Source: Actinoallomurus oryzae
GTDB taxonomy: Bacteria; Actinomycetota; Actinomycetes; Streptosporangiales; Streptosporangiaceae
Assembly (NCBI RefSeq): GCF_039541955.1
Contig: NZ_BAABHF010000027.1
Span: forward strand, 1 to 64,000
DNA length: 64,000 nucleotides
Direction: 5' to 3'
Part shown: piece after piece, positions 35,061-45,596 of the stretch
How the letters are laid out: every line of letters begins with the position of its first letter
Position numbering within the stretch: the stretch's first letter is position 1
The notes under the pieces: model-generated
What the model was told of the DNA's origin: nothing
The model's database searches: none
The model's input: the letters and a program-made list of their open reading frames with translations, nothing else
Program-made: the position numbers and the translations under genes

Positions 35061-36305
35061 TCAGTCCAGGAAGGTCGGTCTCCGGACACCACTGGGAGCC
35101 GGCGCGGGTGGCGCGCTGGCAGCCTGCCCCAACACTTGCACCGGGGATGCCTTGCGAATGTGGATGAGCACGTCGAACGCGTCGGTGAGTGACGGGACGG
35201 TCATGTGCTCGGCCGCGTCGCGGGACGGGCGGTAAACGCCGCTGATGACCCGGGCCTTGGCAGGCCCATCCCAGCGACCGGCTGCCGCACCGGCGCGCAG
35301 GTCCAGCCAGTGTCCGGGCAGGCCGACCTCGCCGAGCTTCGCATCGACCAGATCCGGAGCCGGCGCCGGGACGGTCGTGCCGCCGAGGTCGCCGTGATGG
35401 AAGCCGATCGCCACGGAGACATATCGCCTGCCGTAAAAGCCGCGCAGCACGCTGCCGACGGTGGGTTGCGGACCACGCTCGGGAGCCAGGCCCAAGACCA
35501 CCGGGGCGGCCGAGGTGTGGGCGATGCCGTCCCAGTAGGCCATGCGCAGACCGCTCCGCTCCTGGTGGTCAAGGATCAGCTCGGCCCACTCGGCGGCCTC
35601 GCCCGCATAGCTGTCCCGTCCGGCGACGCTGCGCTGGTGGAACCCGACGATCAGACGCATCCGTGTCAGGATTTCGTCGTCGGGCCCGAGGTCGGACAAC
35701 GACCGGACGAGCGCCAGCGCATCGCGGGCATGGTCGACGAAGGGGCGACCGGGATGCGTTCCGCGGGCGCGCTGCACGTGTTCATCGAGGTCATGGGCGG
35801 TTCGGATCGGTCCCAGGTGTGATGCCACCTCGGCCAGCAGCTCGGGTGCCGTCCGTCGGACGTGGTCGTATACGGCGTCGTAGTCCGCGGGTCGAGCTTG
35901 GAGGGGTTTCACGCCGAAGATTCGGACGGGATCGTCGGGAACGTCACGGTTGAAAGCCCTGATCCACAGCAATGCCGCGGCCATCTCGGCGGTACGCCAG
36001 GGACGCCAGGCCTCCGCGAGAGCGGATTCGGCCGAGCCTTCACCGAGACGCACGTACCTGTCGATCCTGGCGGCGACGCCGACGTCGTCCTGGAGGGCCA
36101 GCGCCCGGAACCCATGGCGTTCGACCAGCCGGCGGAAGAGTAGGTCGCGCACGCCGAAGGTCTCCCGGGAGAACCGCGTGGATTCCCCGATGCCGACGAC
36201 TGTCGCCTCGGCGGCGACCTTATCGGCGAGTTCATCGAGTTCGGCGTCCGTCAGTGGGCAGGTGCCGCCAGGCCACAGACGGCTCGACTCGCCGGACGCG
36301 GTCAT
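35061..36305 (-). CDS. Erythromycin esterase-like protein with altered active site
   Basis: 414 aa. The fold signature is recognisable (VVGIGESTRFSRETFGVRDL, then LLFRRLVERHGFRAL; MRLIVGFHQRS; ERSGLRMAYWDGIAHTS; SVLRGFYGRRYVSVAIGF). EreA/EreB enzymes open macrolide lactones using a Glu and a nearby His (GE..H). Here the His position of GESTRF is Arg, so macrolide esterase activity is doubtful; many actinobacterial relatives are of unknown function. It starts with an ATGA overlap on the end of the FMN reductase gene, so the two are co-translated. Confidence 0.75.
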   Translation of the reverse strand: MTASGESSRLWPGGTCPLTDAELDELADKVAAEATVVGIGESTRFSRETFGVRDLLFRRLVERHGFRALALQDDVGVAARIDRYVRLGEGSAESALAEAWRPWRTAEMAAALLWIRAFNRDVPDDPVRIFGVKPLQARPADYDAVYDHVRRTAPELLAEVASHLGPIRTAHDLDEHVQRARGTHPGRPFVDHARDALALVRSLSDLGPDDEILTRMRLIVGFHQRSVAGRDSYAGEAAEWAELILDHQERSGLRMAYWDGIAHTSAAPVVLGLAPERGPQPTVGSVLRGFYGRRYVSVAIGFHHGDLGGTTVPAPAPDLVDAKLGEVGLPGHWLDLRAGAAAGRWDGPAKARVISGVYRPSRDAAEHMTVPSLTDAFDVLIHIRKASPVQVLGQAASAPPAPAPSGVRRPTFLD

Positions 36306-36889
36306 GCCTGGACTCTTTCGCGGACGGGGCGCAGCGCCTGGGACCAGACGATGACGTCGTCAAGCAACTCGGCGAGCGTCTTGGCTTGGTGGGCGCCGGG
36401 TGTGAAGGCCCCGGGCTCGGTGGGAACTTGGCGGGTGAAGTCGTCGAACAGCGACAGCACCACCTGGGTCCGTACGGTGGCGACGCGCAGTTCCGCCAGG
36501 ATCAGTCGCAGGTGTTCGGCGGCGCGCGTGCCGCCGTGCAGACCGTAGCTGACGATCCCGGCCGCCTTGTTGTTCCACTCGGCGTACAGGAAGTCCAAGG
36601 CGTTCTTGAGCGCACCGGAGATGGAGTGGTTGTACTCAGGAGTGACGAAGACGAACCCGTCGCAACGGGCGACAGCCTCGGCCCAGCGCACCGTGTGCTC
36701 CTTGCCGTACCGGCCGAAGAGTGCCGGGTCCGGTTCGTCCAGCAGCGGCAGTGAGAAGTCGGCCAGGTCGACGATCTCGAACTCGTGCGCCGGGTGCTCC
36801 TGCGCGGCGACCGAGGCGACCCACTCGACGACCATCCGGCCACGTCGACCGGGACGTGTGCTGCCGACGACGATTCCGATCCTGCTCAT
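36302..36889 (-). CDS. NADPH-dependent FMN reductase family protein
   Basis: 195 aa. The flavodoxin-like start is IGIVVGSTRPGRRGRMVVEW; the family motif PEYNHSISGALKNALDFLY is perfect. It probably reduces FMN or quinones/azo compounds with NADPH. It is upstream of and overlapping the esterase-like gene, and divergent from a TetR regulator. Confidence 0.93.
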   Translation of the reverse strand: MSRIGIVVGSTRPGRRGRMVVEWVASVAAQEHPAHEFEIVDLADFSLPLLDEPDPALFGRYGKEHTVRWAEAVARCDGFVFVTPEYNHSISGALKNALDFLYAEWNNKAAGIVSYGLHGGTRAAEHLRLILAELRVATVRTQVVLSLFDDFTRQVPTEPGAFTPGAHQAKTLAELLDDVIVWSQALRPVRERVQA

Positions 36890-36909
36890 GGTTCCTCACT
36901 TCCGATGAC

Positions 36910-36946
36910 TACACCGATAGATGTAGTTATTGCATTGACCGGTGTA
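36910..36946. promoter_or_regulatory. Inverted repeats between FMN reductase and tetR
   Basis: TACACCG (36910-36916) and CGGTGTA (36940-36946) face each other, with another TCGGTGTA at 36981-36988. These are candidate TetR operators in the divergent promoter region. Confidence 0.45.
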
Positions 36947-37009
36947 GACACTACGCTGATCGGAGTAATCGATGCAACGTTCGGTGTAAACGAGGTAGGC
37001 TCGGCCAGC

Positions 37010-37633
37010 GTGGTCGACAAAAGGAGCACGGGACAGCCCGACAAGCGCCGGGCGATCGTCAACGGGGCGCTGTTGCTCTTCGCGCGAGACGGCTACATGC
37101 GGGCGAGCCTGGACGCCATCGCCGCGGAGGCCGGTGTCTCCAACCGGACCATCTACAATCACTTCGCCGACAAGGCGGAACTGTTTCAGACGGTGATTCA
37201 GGAGAGCTCTCAGCGGGTCGCCGACACGATGGTCGACATCATCGACCGGCACCTCGGCAAGATCGTCGACCTGGAGCAGGATCTGATTGAACTGGGACTT
37301 GCCTGGCTCGGCGTACTGACCTCCGACCTCGCCCCGCACTTCGCGCTGGTGCGCCAGGTCAACGCCGAGACCGAACACATCCCCCCGGCCGCGAAAGAAG
37401 CCTGGTGGGAGATGGGTCCTGGCCGCGTCCGGCGCGAACTAGCCGACCGACTGCACCAACTCGCCGACCGCGGCCTGCTGACCATCGACGATCCCGCACG
37501 CGCGGCTGGGCACCTCATGCTGCTCATCTCCGCCGACAACCTGACCGAGAACTCGGCACTCGACGACAAGACCGAACGCGTCGCGATGGTCTCCGCAGGC
37601 GTGCGCGCCTTCCTTTACGGCTACAAGCGCTGA
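37010..37633 (+). CDS. TetR family transcriptional regulator
   Basis: 207 aa. The helix-turn-helix reads ALLLFARDGYMRASLDAIAA, then EAGVSNRTIYNHFADKAELF; the C-terminal ligand domain is of the TetR-C33-like/AcrR type. A GTG at 37010 is chosen (GAGGTAGG upstream), because the longer frame has no family similarity. It is divergent from the FMN reductase/esterase pair and probably represses it. Confidence 0.9.
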   Translation: MVDKRSTGQPDKRRAIVNGALLLFARDGYMRASLDAIAAEAGVSNRTIYNHFADKAELFQTVIQESSQRVADTMVDIIDRHLGKIVDLEQDLIELGLAWLGVLTSDLAPHFALVRQVNAETEHIPPAAKEAWWEMGPGRVRRELADRLHQLADRGLLTIDDPARAAGHLMLLISADNLTENSALDDKTERVAMVSAGVRAFLYGYKR

Positions 37634-37665
37634 GCCACCGCCCGGCATCGTCCCGGCCGAGCCGA

Positions 37666-37960
37666 TCACGCCGCGGAGGACGGTTCCGTCAGGCCCTCAG
37701 CGGCCACGGATGACGAAGCGGCTTGCGGGACCTCGCGCATGTGGCGCAACGGCGTGGCCGCCACCCAGATCACAGTGGTGACCAGGCCCCCGGCTCCGAC
37801 GGCGACGAAGCCAAAGGAGATCGTCCGGTAGGTCGCCGTCATCCGGCCCAGCATGGTAGGCGGGGTCACCGCTTGGCGGACGCTGGTGGCCACCGCACCG
37901 GACAGGGCCACACCCATGCCGTTGAACAGGAACCCGATCAGCGCATAGCACGCTGATCTG
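37666..37960 (-). pseudogene. MFS transporter C-terminal fragment
   Basis: The minus strand encodes SGAVATSVRQAVTPPTMLGR, MTATYRTISFGFVAVGAGGL and PLRHMREVPQA. This is the end of a 12-helix MFS exporter, with an internal deletion removing part of helix 11/12. No start or N-terminal half is present. The rest of 37634-38027 has no gene. Confidence 0.65.
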
Positions 37961-38027
37961 CCATGTCGACGTGTAATCGCTGGTCAGGGCGGCTGACAGG
38001 AAGGGCGCATGCTGGAGCTGAGCGCGC

Positions 38028-38876
38028 TCACCGTGGGTTGCCCTTCAAGTGCCGGTCGAGGAAGGCGATCACCGTGCGGGCGAGGGTAACCCGATGGTCG
38101 GACAGGGCATGGTCGGTGTGGAAGACGTGATGCTCCAGGCCCGGAAGGGGGTGGGCGCGGTAGGCCTCCACCAGCGGCCTGTGGTGGATGTCGGCGGGAG
38201 TGACCGTGTCGCGGTCGGTGCCGATCAGCAGCACGGGGCGTCGGGCGAGCCGTGACGCGAGGCGGCTCAGGCGCCACGAGTCCCCTGCCGCCTCCATCTC
38301 CCTGACCAGCGCCTGGGCGCTGGTGCCGCGCAGCGGGAGCAGTTCGCCCGCCCAGTCTTCGAGGTAGCCGACTCGCGCGGCCGGATCGGACCGGCAGGCG
38401 GCGGCGGCCGTCCCGAGATCGAACCCGGCCACCGAGCCGACCGCGGTCACGCCGGCATCGGCGGCCGCGGTCATCAACGCGGCGAAACCGCCCAGGCTGT
38501 GGCCCACCACGGCCAGTCGGCCCGGGTCGAGATCGTAGGCGGCGGCTTTGGGCCCGCGCAGGCGGGCGACGACGCGAGCGGAATCCTCCAGCACGTGCGC
38601 CCACGACCAGGAACCGTCCATTCCCCATGAGCCGCGGTAGTGGAACACCAGCGTCGCGTAGCCGGCTCGCCGCATCGCCTGCGCGAGGTCGAAGTTACGT
38701 TCATGCCCGGGGAAGCCGTGCAGCAGAACCACGATGGGATAGGGGCCGGGGCCGGACGGCAGATGCAGGACGCCCAGCAGCGTGGCGTCCGCACTCTGAA
38801 AGGTCACAGGCACCGTGCGCGCGGCGGGTCCGTTCGCGCGGACGGGATCAGTGACGAGAGGGTCAGGCAAGCGCAT
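38028..38876 (-). CDS. Alpha/beta hydrolase family protein
   Basis: 282 aa. The oxyanion segment IVVLLHGFPGHERNF, nucleophile elbow VGHSLGGFAAL (Ser of GHSLGG), an Asp (IGTDRDTVTP) and a late His (HTDHALSDHR) complete a catalytic triad. Likely a serine esterase or peptidase (dienelactone hydrolase/S9-like). ATG 38876 is chosen. It is divergent from a TetR gene across two palindromic sites. Confidence 0.88.
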   Translation of the reverse strand: MRLPDPLVTDPVRANGPAARTVPVTFQSADATLLGVLHLPSGPGPYPIVVLLHGFPGHERNFDLAQAMRRAGYATLVFHYRGSWGMDGSWSWAHVLEDSARVVARLRGPKAAAYDLDPGRLAVVGHSLGGFAALMTAAADAGVTAVGSVAGFDLGTAAAACRSDPAARVGYLEDWAGELLPLRGTSAQALVREMEAAGDSWRLSRLASRLARRPVLLIGTDRDTVTPADIHHRPLVEAYRAHPLPGLEHHVFHTDHALSDHRVTLARTVIAFLDRHLKGNPR

Positions 38877-38887
38877 ACCTCCAGATA

Positions 38888-38938
38888 GAACCGATCGGTT
38901 CGATGTGAAGGTTAACAGGACATCGAACCATTCGGTAC
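38888..38938. promoter_or_regulatory. Two TetR-type operator sites between hydrolase and tetR
   Basis: A perfect 14-bp palindrome GAACCGATCGGTTC (38888-38901) and a degenerate copy GAACCATTCGGTAC (38925-38938), 37 bp apart start to start. The flanks also form an inverted repeat (GGTTCGATGT/ACATCGAACC). Confidence 0.65.
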
Positions 38939-38939
38939 T

Positions 38940-39548
38940 ATGTGCCGTGTGCCGGTGCCCAAAGGCAGCAGCCTGAATCCCGACCGCACCCGGGCAGCGA
39001 TCGTTCGAGTTGCGGGGGACTTCCTCTACGCGCGCGGACTCGACGGCGCGGGCATCGCGGAGCTGTGCGCCGAGGCGGGCATCTCCAAGGAGACGCTGTA
39101 TCGCCACTTTGGGTCCAAGGAGGGACTCATCCGGGCTGTCCTCGAAGCTCGCAGCGACCGCGTCACGCGTTGGCTGGCCCAGGTCGCCGCCGACGCGGGC
39201 GACGAGCCCGCGGACCAACTGGCCGCGGTGTTCGACGCCCTCGGCCGCTGGTACCGCGAACCCGGCTTCCGCGGCTGCGCGATCGTCAACGCCGCCACCC
39301 AGCGCCACACGACCCCGGCCAACGAGATCGCCACCCGCCATCTCGGCCGCCATCTGGACCTTCTCACGACGATCGCCGCCCGAGCCGGGGCCGCGGATCC
39401 CACCGCCCTGGGGCGGCGGTTGCTCCTGCTCCTCGAAGGCGCGACCGTGGTCGCCGACCACCTCGGAGCACCGGGCTCCGCCGACGACGCCCGAGAAGCA
39501 GCCCTCACCCTTCTGAAATGTGGGACTCAAACAGCGCACAGCCCATGA
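38940..39548 (+). CDS. TetR family transcriptional regulator
   Basis: About 202 aa. The helix-turn-helix is RVAGDFLYARGLDGAGIAEL, then AEAGISKETLYRHFGSKEGL. Probably represses the divergent alpha/beta hydrolase through the GAACCGATCGGTTC sites. The start could be ATG 38940 or GTG 38949; there is no clear ribosome binding site. Confidence 0.88.
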   Translation: MCRVPVPKGSSLNPDRTRAAIVRVAGDFLYARGLDGAGIAELCAEAGISKETLYRHFGSKEGLIRAVLEARSDRVTRWLAQVAADAGDEPADQLAAVFDALGRWYREPGFRGCAIVNAATQRHTTPANEIATRHLGRHLDLLTTIAARAGAADPTALGRRLLLLLEGATVVADHLGAPGSADDAREAALTLLKCGTQTAHSP

Positions 39549-39638
39549 CCACCGTGAAACTGGGCGCTCCCGGCCGAGAAACCGGGTCGGCGCGAACGAG
39601 GCTCACACTTCGGCGACCTCAGTTGCTTTGGGTAGATC

Positions 39639-39657
39639 CATACATTCGTTCGGTATG
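39639..39657. promoter_or_regulatory. CATAC-N9-GTATG operator candidate
   Basis: CATAC-ATTCGTTCG-GTATG, 41 bp upstream of the tetR start at 39698. It shares its arms with the palindrome at 42401-42421 in front of the oxidoreductase gene. Confidence 0.5.
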
Positions 39658-39697
39658 TTTCTTGGGGACACAGGACGATCGAGATCGAGGGTGATCC

Positions 39698-40324
39698 ATG
39701 GTGCCGGTTGCTCGCCGTAGCCAGCATGATCGTACGATGGCGACGATCGGCGCGCTTCTGTCGGTGGCGCGAGAGATGTTCGTCGCCGACGGCTTCGGGG
39801 CCGTGTCACTGGGCGCGATCTGTGATCGGGCCGGAGTGACGCGAGGCGCCTTTTATCACCACTTCAGCAGCAAGGAGCAGATCTTTCGCGACGTCTACGC
39901 GGCGGAGCAGAAGCGGCTGGCGGCGATCGTCCGCAGGGCCTTCGCGGCGGAGCCGGATCCGTGGGAGGGCATGTTCGCGGGCTGCCGCGCACTGCTCGAG
40001 GCGTCTCTGGAACCGGCGGCGCGTCAGATAACGCTGGTGGAGGCGCCGGGAGCGCTCGGCTGGAGCGACATGCGTGACATCCAGGCCGGATGCAAGGAGC
40101 AGATGCGCCGCGGGTTGGCCATCGCCGTGGATGCCGGTTGCATCCCCGACCGTCCGTTGGAGCCGCTCACGTCCCTCCTCCATGGAGGGATTTGCGAAAG
40201 CGCCCTGGACATCGCCTACGCCGACGACGAACGTGCCGCACTGGACGAGACGTTGTCGCAGCTGAGGCTGCTGTTGGCCGGTATCGCCGGACGCACGAGA
40301 CCGGGCTGCGCGCACGACGACTGA
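39698..40324 (+). CDS. TetR family transcriptional regulator
   Basis: 208 aa. The helix-turn-helix is LLSVAREMFVADGFGAVSLG, then CDRAGVTRGAFYHHFSSKEQ. A GAGG site precedes ATG 39698. The CATAC/GTATG operator upstream suggests self-regulation, and the similar palindrome before the MDR oxidoreductase gene at 42371 may be a second target. Confidence 0.92.
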   Translation: MVPVARRSQHDRTMATIGALLSVAREMFVADGFGAVSLGAICDRAGVTRGAFYHHFSSKEQIFRDVYAAEQKRLAAIVRRAFAAEPDPWEGMFAGCRALLEASLEPAARQITLVEAPGALGWSDMRDIQAGCKEQMRRGLAIAVDAGCIPDRPLEPLTSLLHGGICESALDIAYADDERAALDETLSQLRLLLAGIAGRTRPGCAHDD

Positions 40325-40329
40325 CTGTT

Positions 40330-40630
40330 CGTGGATGGCACTCGTGGAGCGAGCGCAACGGACAGCATCAGGTGGCGTCCGACCGGGTGGCCGAAAGCGT
40401 CAAGACCAATCCGGTCGTGATCCGGCGGACGCTGAGCGAGTTGCGCCGGGCCGGGATCGTCACGGCGCAGCGCGGTTCCGGCGGAGGCTGGAGTCCCGCA
40501 CACCCGGCCGATGCCATCACCCTGGGCGACGTCTACGCTGCTGTCGAGGGCGGTGAGATCTTCGCGCTGCATCACCGACCTGCTTGTCGACGCCCTCGCC
40601 GCGGCCTGGAACTCGACCGAGGCGCCGTAA
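40330..40630 (+). pseudogene. Decayed Rrf2 family regulator
   Basis: In one frame: SDRVAESVKTNPVVIRRTLS, ELRRAGIVTAQRGSGGGWSP, then ITLGDVYAAVEGGEIFALHH. This is the Rrf2 winged helix and wing. The start region is in another frame, and the C-terminus (LLVDALAAAWNSTEAP, stop at 40628-40630) continues only after a further frame change, with the middle deleted. No functional product is expected. Confidence 0.7.
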
Positions 40631-40684
40631 GTACGGACCGGCCGGAGCTCATCTCGACGTCGCACCCGGCATACGCCCCGGAGA

Positions 40685-41368
40685 TCAGGCCTCTTTCAGC
40701 AGGATGTTCGCGAGTTCCTCAGGGGCGGTCACCATGGCGTCGTGACCCACGTCCAGGACGGTGGTCGCCCAGCCGAACTCCTCGGCGATCCGCGGGAACG
40801 GCATGGGTCCGCTGGGCGTGCACAACACCGCGCGGCAGGCGATCGCTTCGACTGCCCCGGTCAGTCGCGTGGGGTCGGCGAACGTGCGCCGGGGCTGGGG
40901 CGTCAGCAGCCGCTCCAGCCGGGCCACCTGATCCGGCGCGGTGACGCCGACCATGGCGGTGGGTGTGACCGGAATGGTGCCGTCGGTGGTGACCGAGTCC
41001 AGCCAGTCGAGGAACCGTTGCGGGGCCAGGTCGTGCAGCGATTCGCCGTCCCGTCCCGCCCATGCGTCGAGGAGGACGAGGCGGGCGACCCGGTCGGGTT
41101 CCCGGTCGGCGGCCTCGCGGACGACCAACCCGGCGTAGCTGTGGCCGACGAGCACGACGTCACGCAGATCCTCGTAGCGCAGCAGGTTGACGATGTCGTC
41201 CACGTGCGTACGCAGCCCGATCTCGGGACTGTAGAGATGGACGCGTTCACCGAGTCCGGTCAGCGTCGGGAGGTGCACACGGTGACCGGCGGCGCGCAGC
41301 GCCTCGGCCACGTCCCGCCAGCACCAGGCCCCATGCCAGGCGCCGTGTACCAGCACGTAAGTCGTCAT
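40685..41368 (-). CDS. Alpha/beta hydrolase family protein (salicylate esterase-like)
   Basis: 227 aa, starting at ATG 41368 with AGGAG upstream. It opens TTYVLVHGAWHGAWCWRDVA, with the nucleophile elbow VLVGHSYAGLVV (Ser), the Asp region and a late His (DVGHDAMV). This is the plant MES/EstC-like branch of small esterases. It follows the MDR oxidoreductase gene by 55 bp on the same strand and may be co-transcribed with it. Confidence 0.9.
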   Translation of the reverse strand: MTTYVLVHGAWHGAWCWRDVAEALRAAGHRVHLPTLTGLGERVHLYSPEIGLRTHVDDIVNLLRYEDLRDVVLVGHSYAGLVVREAADREPDRVARLVLLDAWAGRDGESLHDLAPQRFLDWLDSVTTDGTIPVTPTAMVGVTAPDQVARLERLLTPQPRRTFADPTRLTGAVEAIACRAVLCTPSGPMPFPRIAEEFGWATTVLDVGHDAMVTAPEELANILLKEA

Positions 41369-41423
41369 TTTCCATCTCCTGGTGACTTGTGGTTCATCGG
41401 CGTATGGGTGGTACAGGTTGTGC

Positions 41424-42371
41424 TCAGGACGGGTCGGCGACCTTGAGGATGACCTTGCCGGTGGCGTGTCCGGTATCGATGAACTCGTGTGCCGCCGCGG
41501 CCTCAGCGAGCGGGAACACCCTTCCGAGGTGCACCCTGAGCCGCCCGTCGCGGACCAGCCGGGCGAGGGCCTCCAGTCCGGCACCGTCCGGGTCCACCAG
41601 GTACGTGGCCGCGCGGACACCCAGGTCGGCGGCGCGCTTGTGCATTCCGGGCGTCCAGGCCCCCTGGCCGGCGACCATGATCCCTCCGGGGCGGAGGCAT
41701 TCCAGTGCCTCCAGTCCGTGGTCGCCGCCGAACATCTGGATGACCACGTCGACGTCCCGTACGACCGCGGCGACCTTGGTGGCGGTGTAATCCACCATCT
41801 CGTCGATGCCCAGTTCGCGCAGGAACCGATGCTTGGCCGCGCCGGCCGTCCCGATCACATGGGCGCCCAGGGATTTGGCGATCTGCACGGCGAGATGACC
41901 GACCCCGCCCGCCGCACCCGAGACCAGCACCCGCTGCCCCGGGCCGACCCTGGCCACCTCGGTGAGCATCTGCCAGGCCGTCAGCCCGGCCAGCGGCAAC
42001 GCGGCGGCCTCCTCGAAGGTCAGTTCCGGCGGCATCGCGGCCAAGTGCCGGGCGGGCGCGGTGACGTACTCGGCATAGCCGCCGGCGGCATGCGGAAACC
42101 GGGGCATGCCGTACACCGCGTCGCCCGCCTGGAAACGGGTCACACCGTAACCGGTCTTCGCCACCACCCCGGCCACGTCCCAGCCGTTGACGAAAGGCAG
42201 ATCCAGCACCCGGTTGTATGCGACGCCCTGACGGGTGTAGACGTCCACCGGATTGACCCCGGCCGCGATCACCCTGACCTGGACCTCGCCGAAGGTCGGC
42301 TCCGGCGGCTCGGTCTCCACCAGGGTCATCGTCTCGACGCCGCCCCACTCGTCCTGCCGTATCGCGCGCAT
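41424..42371 (-). CDS. Zinc-independent MDR quinone oxidoreductase family protein
   Basis: 315 aa from ATG 42371. Medium-chain dehydrogenase fold with GVNPVDVYTRQGVAY, the nucleotide motif VLVSGAAGGVGHLAVQIAKS, and no zinc-binding cysteine cluster, as in NADPH:quinone reductases. A perfect palindrome just upstream indicates tight repression. Confidence 0.92.
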   Translation of the reverse strand: MRAIRQDEWGGVETMTLVETEPPEPTFGEVQVRVIAAGVNPVDVYTRQGVAYNRVLDLPFVNGWDVAGVVAKTGYGVTRFQAGDAVYGMPRFPHAAGGYAEYVTAPARHLAAMPPELTFEEAAALPLAGLTAWQMLTEVARVGPGQRVLVSGAAGGVGHLAVQIAKSLGAHVIGTAGAAKHRFLRELGIDEMVDYTATKVAAVVRDVDVVIQMFGGDHGLEALECLRPGGIMVAGQGAWTPGMHKRAADLGVRAATYLVDPDGAGLEALARLVRDGRLRVHLGRVFPLAEAAAAHEFIDTGHATGKVILKVADPS

Positions 42372-42400
42372 CGCCGCCTGCCTTCCCCGTCGTGGCATTT

Positions 42401-42421
42401 ACATACATACAGTATGTATGT
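42401..42421. promoter_or_regulatory. 21-bp perfect palindrome upstream of MDR oxidoreductase
   Basis: Arms ACATACATAC and GTATGTATGT around a central A, 30 bp before the start codon. A typical repressor operator. The shared CATAC/GTATG arms point to the TetR at 39698, though a HxlR- or PadR-type protein elsewhere could also bind. Confidence 0.7.
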
Positions 42422-42482
42422 TGTCCGCAAAGGTATCGATCGTGGAGTCGAATTTCAACCGCGGGCGGCCACTGCGGCAGGC

Positions 42483-43115
42483 TCATGCCGCCCAGAGAGC
42501 CTCACCGAGGAGGAGCAGCGCGAGCACGGCGAACGTGATGCCAGCGGTCACGTTCAGCACCGTCGCGGCGCGACTCCCCTGCGCCAGTACGGCCCCCAAC
42601 CGACCGGCGAAGAGACCGACGATGCTGTCCCACCCGAGGCCGACGGCCAGGAAGATGAGGCCGAGCGTCAGAAGCTGCAGCGGAATCGGACCGTGCCCGG
42701 TCCGGGTGAACTGCGGGAGGAAGGCGGCGAAGAAGAGGATGACCTTGGGGTTGGAGAGGTTCGTGACGACGGCGCGGCCCAGAATCCGCCCGTCGGGCGG
42801 TCGACCACGACCCGTGAGTCCGGATGTCGTGGCCGATCGCAGCGTGCTCACCGCAAGCCAGCCGAGGTAGAACCCACCCCCGACCTGCACACCGGTCAGT
42901 GCCTCCGGTGCCGAGCTCAACAATACGGCCAGCCCGAGCGACGCGGCGACGACGTGCACCACCATTCCCACGGCCATCCCCACCGCCGACAGCACCCCGG
43001 CGCGCGCCCCCTGGCCCAGTGCGACGGCGACGATGTAGACGCTGTCCGGCCCTGGAGCGATGGTGATCAGTAGCACCGCCGCGAGGAATGCCGGCAGGAC
43101 GGTGAAGTCGAGCAC
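42483..43115 (-). CDS. LysE family amino-acid/metabolite exporter
   Basis: 210 aa with about six membrane helices. The LysE/RhtB start is FLAAVLLITIAPGPDSVYIV with the conserved PGPD; later comes NLSNPKVILFFAAFLPQF. It probably exports an amino acid or related metabolite. It is divergent from the CGNR gene. Confidence 0.9.
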   Translation of the reverse strand: MLDFTVLPAFLAAVLLITIAPGPDSVYIVAVALGQGARAGVLSAVGMAVGMVVHVVAASLGLAVLLSSAPEALTGVQVGGGFYLGWLAVSTLRSATTSGLTGRGRPPDGRILGRAVVTNLSNPKVILFFAAFLPQFTRTGHGPIPLQLLTLGLIFLAVGLGWDSIVGLFAGRLGAVLAQGSRAATVLNVTAGITFAVLALLLLGEALWAA

Positions 43116-43260
43116 GCGCCCTCCCGGTTGAAACGCATTGACTTGCGATTGGACGTTACACGCTCTTGATCGAGGCGTGCAACGCGCATATAGAGTTGAT
43201 CGCGTTACCGTACGATCGAGCGTTACGCACAGAGAAGGTCTATCGCGTTACAGTGGCGGC

Positions 43261-43815
43261 ATGACGGAGACAGTGAGCCCGATGCCGCCGGCGACCCTGG
43301 TCGAGTTGGTCAACGGGTGGGGAACGACGCCTCGCGCAGCGCGCAAAGACGACGGCGGCGAGGACACCTACCTGACCACCGCGGAACTCCTCGACCGACT
43401 CGGTGCCCCTTCGAGCGTCAGCCGCGTACTCACCGATCATGCGCTCACAGCGGTCGCCGACCGGCTCCATCCGGTCTTCGCCACAGCGGACGCCACCGAG
43501 CAGGCCCGGCTGATCACCGGGCTCCTCGACGACACCCGTGTCCGCCCTGTCCTGAACGTCATGGCCGGCCACCCGCATGCCGGTTGGATCGTCGACAACG
43601 CTGAGGATGCAGTCCTCGCCTCCGCGGCGGTCACGCTGCGCCGGTATCTCGCCGAGCGGGGGCCGGGCCGGCTGGGCGTCTGCACCGGTCGGCGATGCAC
43701 GGACGTCTACGTCGACGCCTCACCGGGCGGCCGGCGCCGTTTTTGCTCTGTCACCTGCCAGAACCGTGCGCGCGTCGCGGCCTTCCGTAGCCGCCGCGCA
43801 TCAGCCGGACATTGA
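43261..43815 (+). CDS. CGNR zinc finger protein (ABATE-domain type regulator)
   Basis: 184 aa. The N-terminal part (TLVELVNGWGTTPRAARKDD) is ABATE-like; the C-terminal zinc finger has GVCTGRRCTDVYVD, then RRRFCSVTCQNRARVAAFRS. The name-giving CGNR reads CQNR here, but the four cysteines are in place. Such proteins are probably stress-responsive regulators. It is divergent from the LysE exporter and could control it; the gap contains repeated GCGTTAC-like words. Confidence 0.85.
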   Translation: MTETVSPMPPATLVELVNGWGTTPRAARKDDGGEDTYLTTAELLDRLGAPSSVSRVLTDHALTAVADRLHPVFATADATEQARLITGLLDDTRVRPVLNVMAGHPHAGWIVDNAEDAVLASAAVTLRRYLAERGPGRLGVCTGRRCTDVYVDASPGGRRRFCSVTCQNRARVAAFRSRRASAGH

Positions 43816-43879
43816 CGAGTAACCGACGCCCATCGAGCCCGTCGTCATGCGGCGGAAGTGATGCCGCCGTCGCATCGTT

Positions 43880-45508
<1,629 letters not shown>

Positions 45509-45596
45509 GAGAACACTCCCCAGCGTTCGACGTCATCGTCGTTCTGCATCGTAAGCACGGGTTGCCATTCCCGACAAAAAAGCTCTTCGATCCAGG

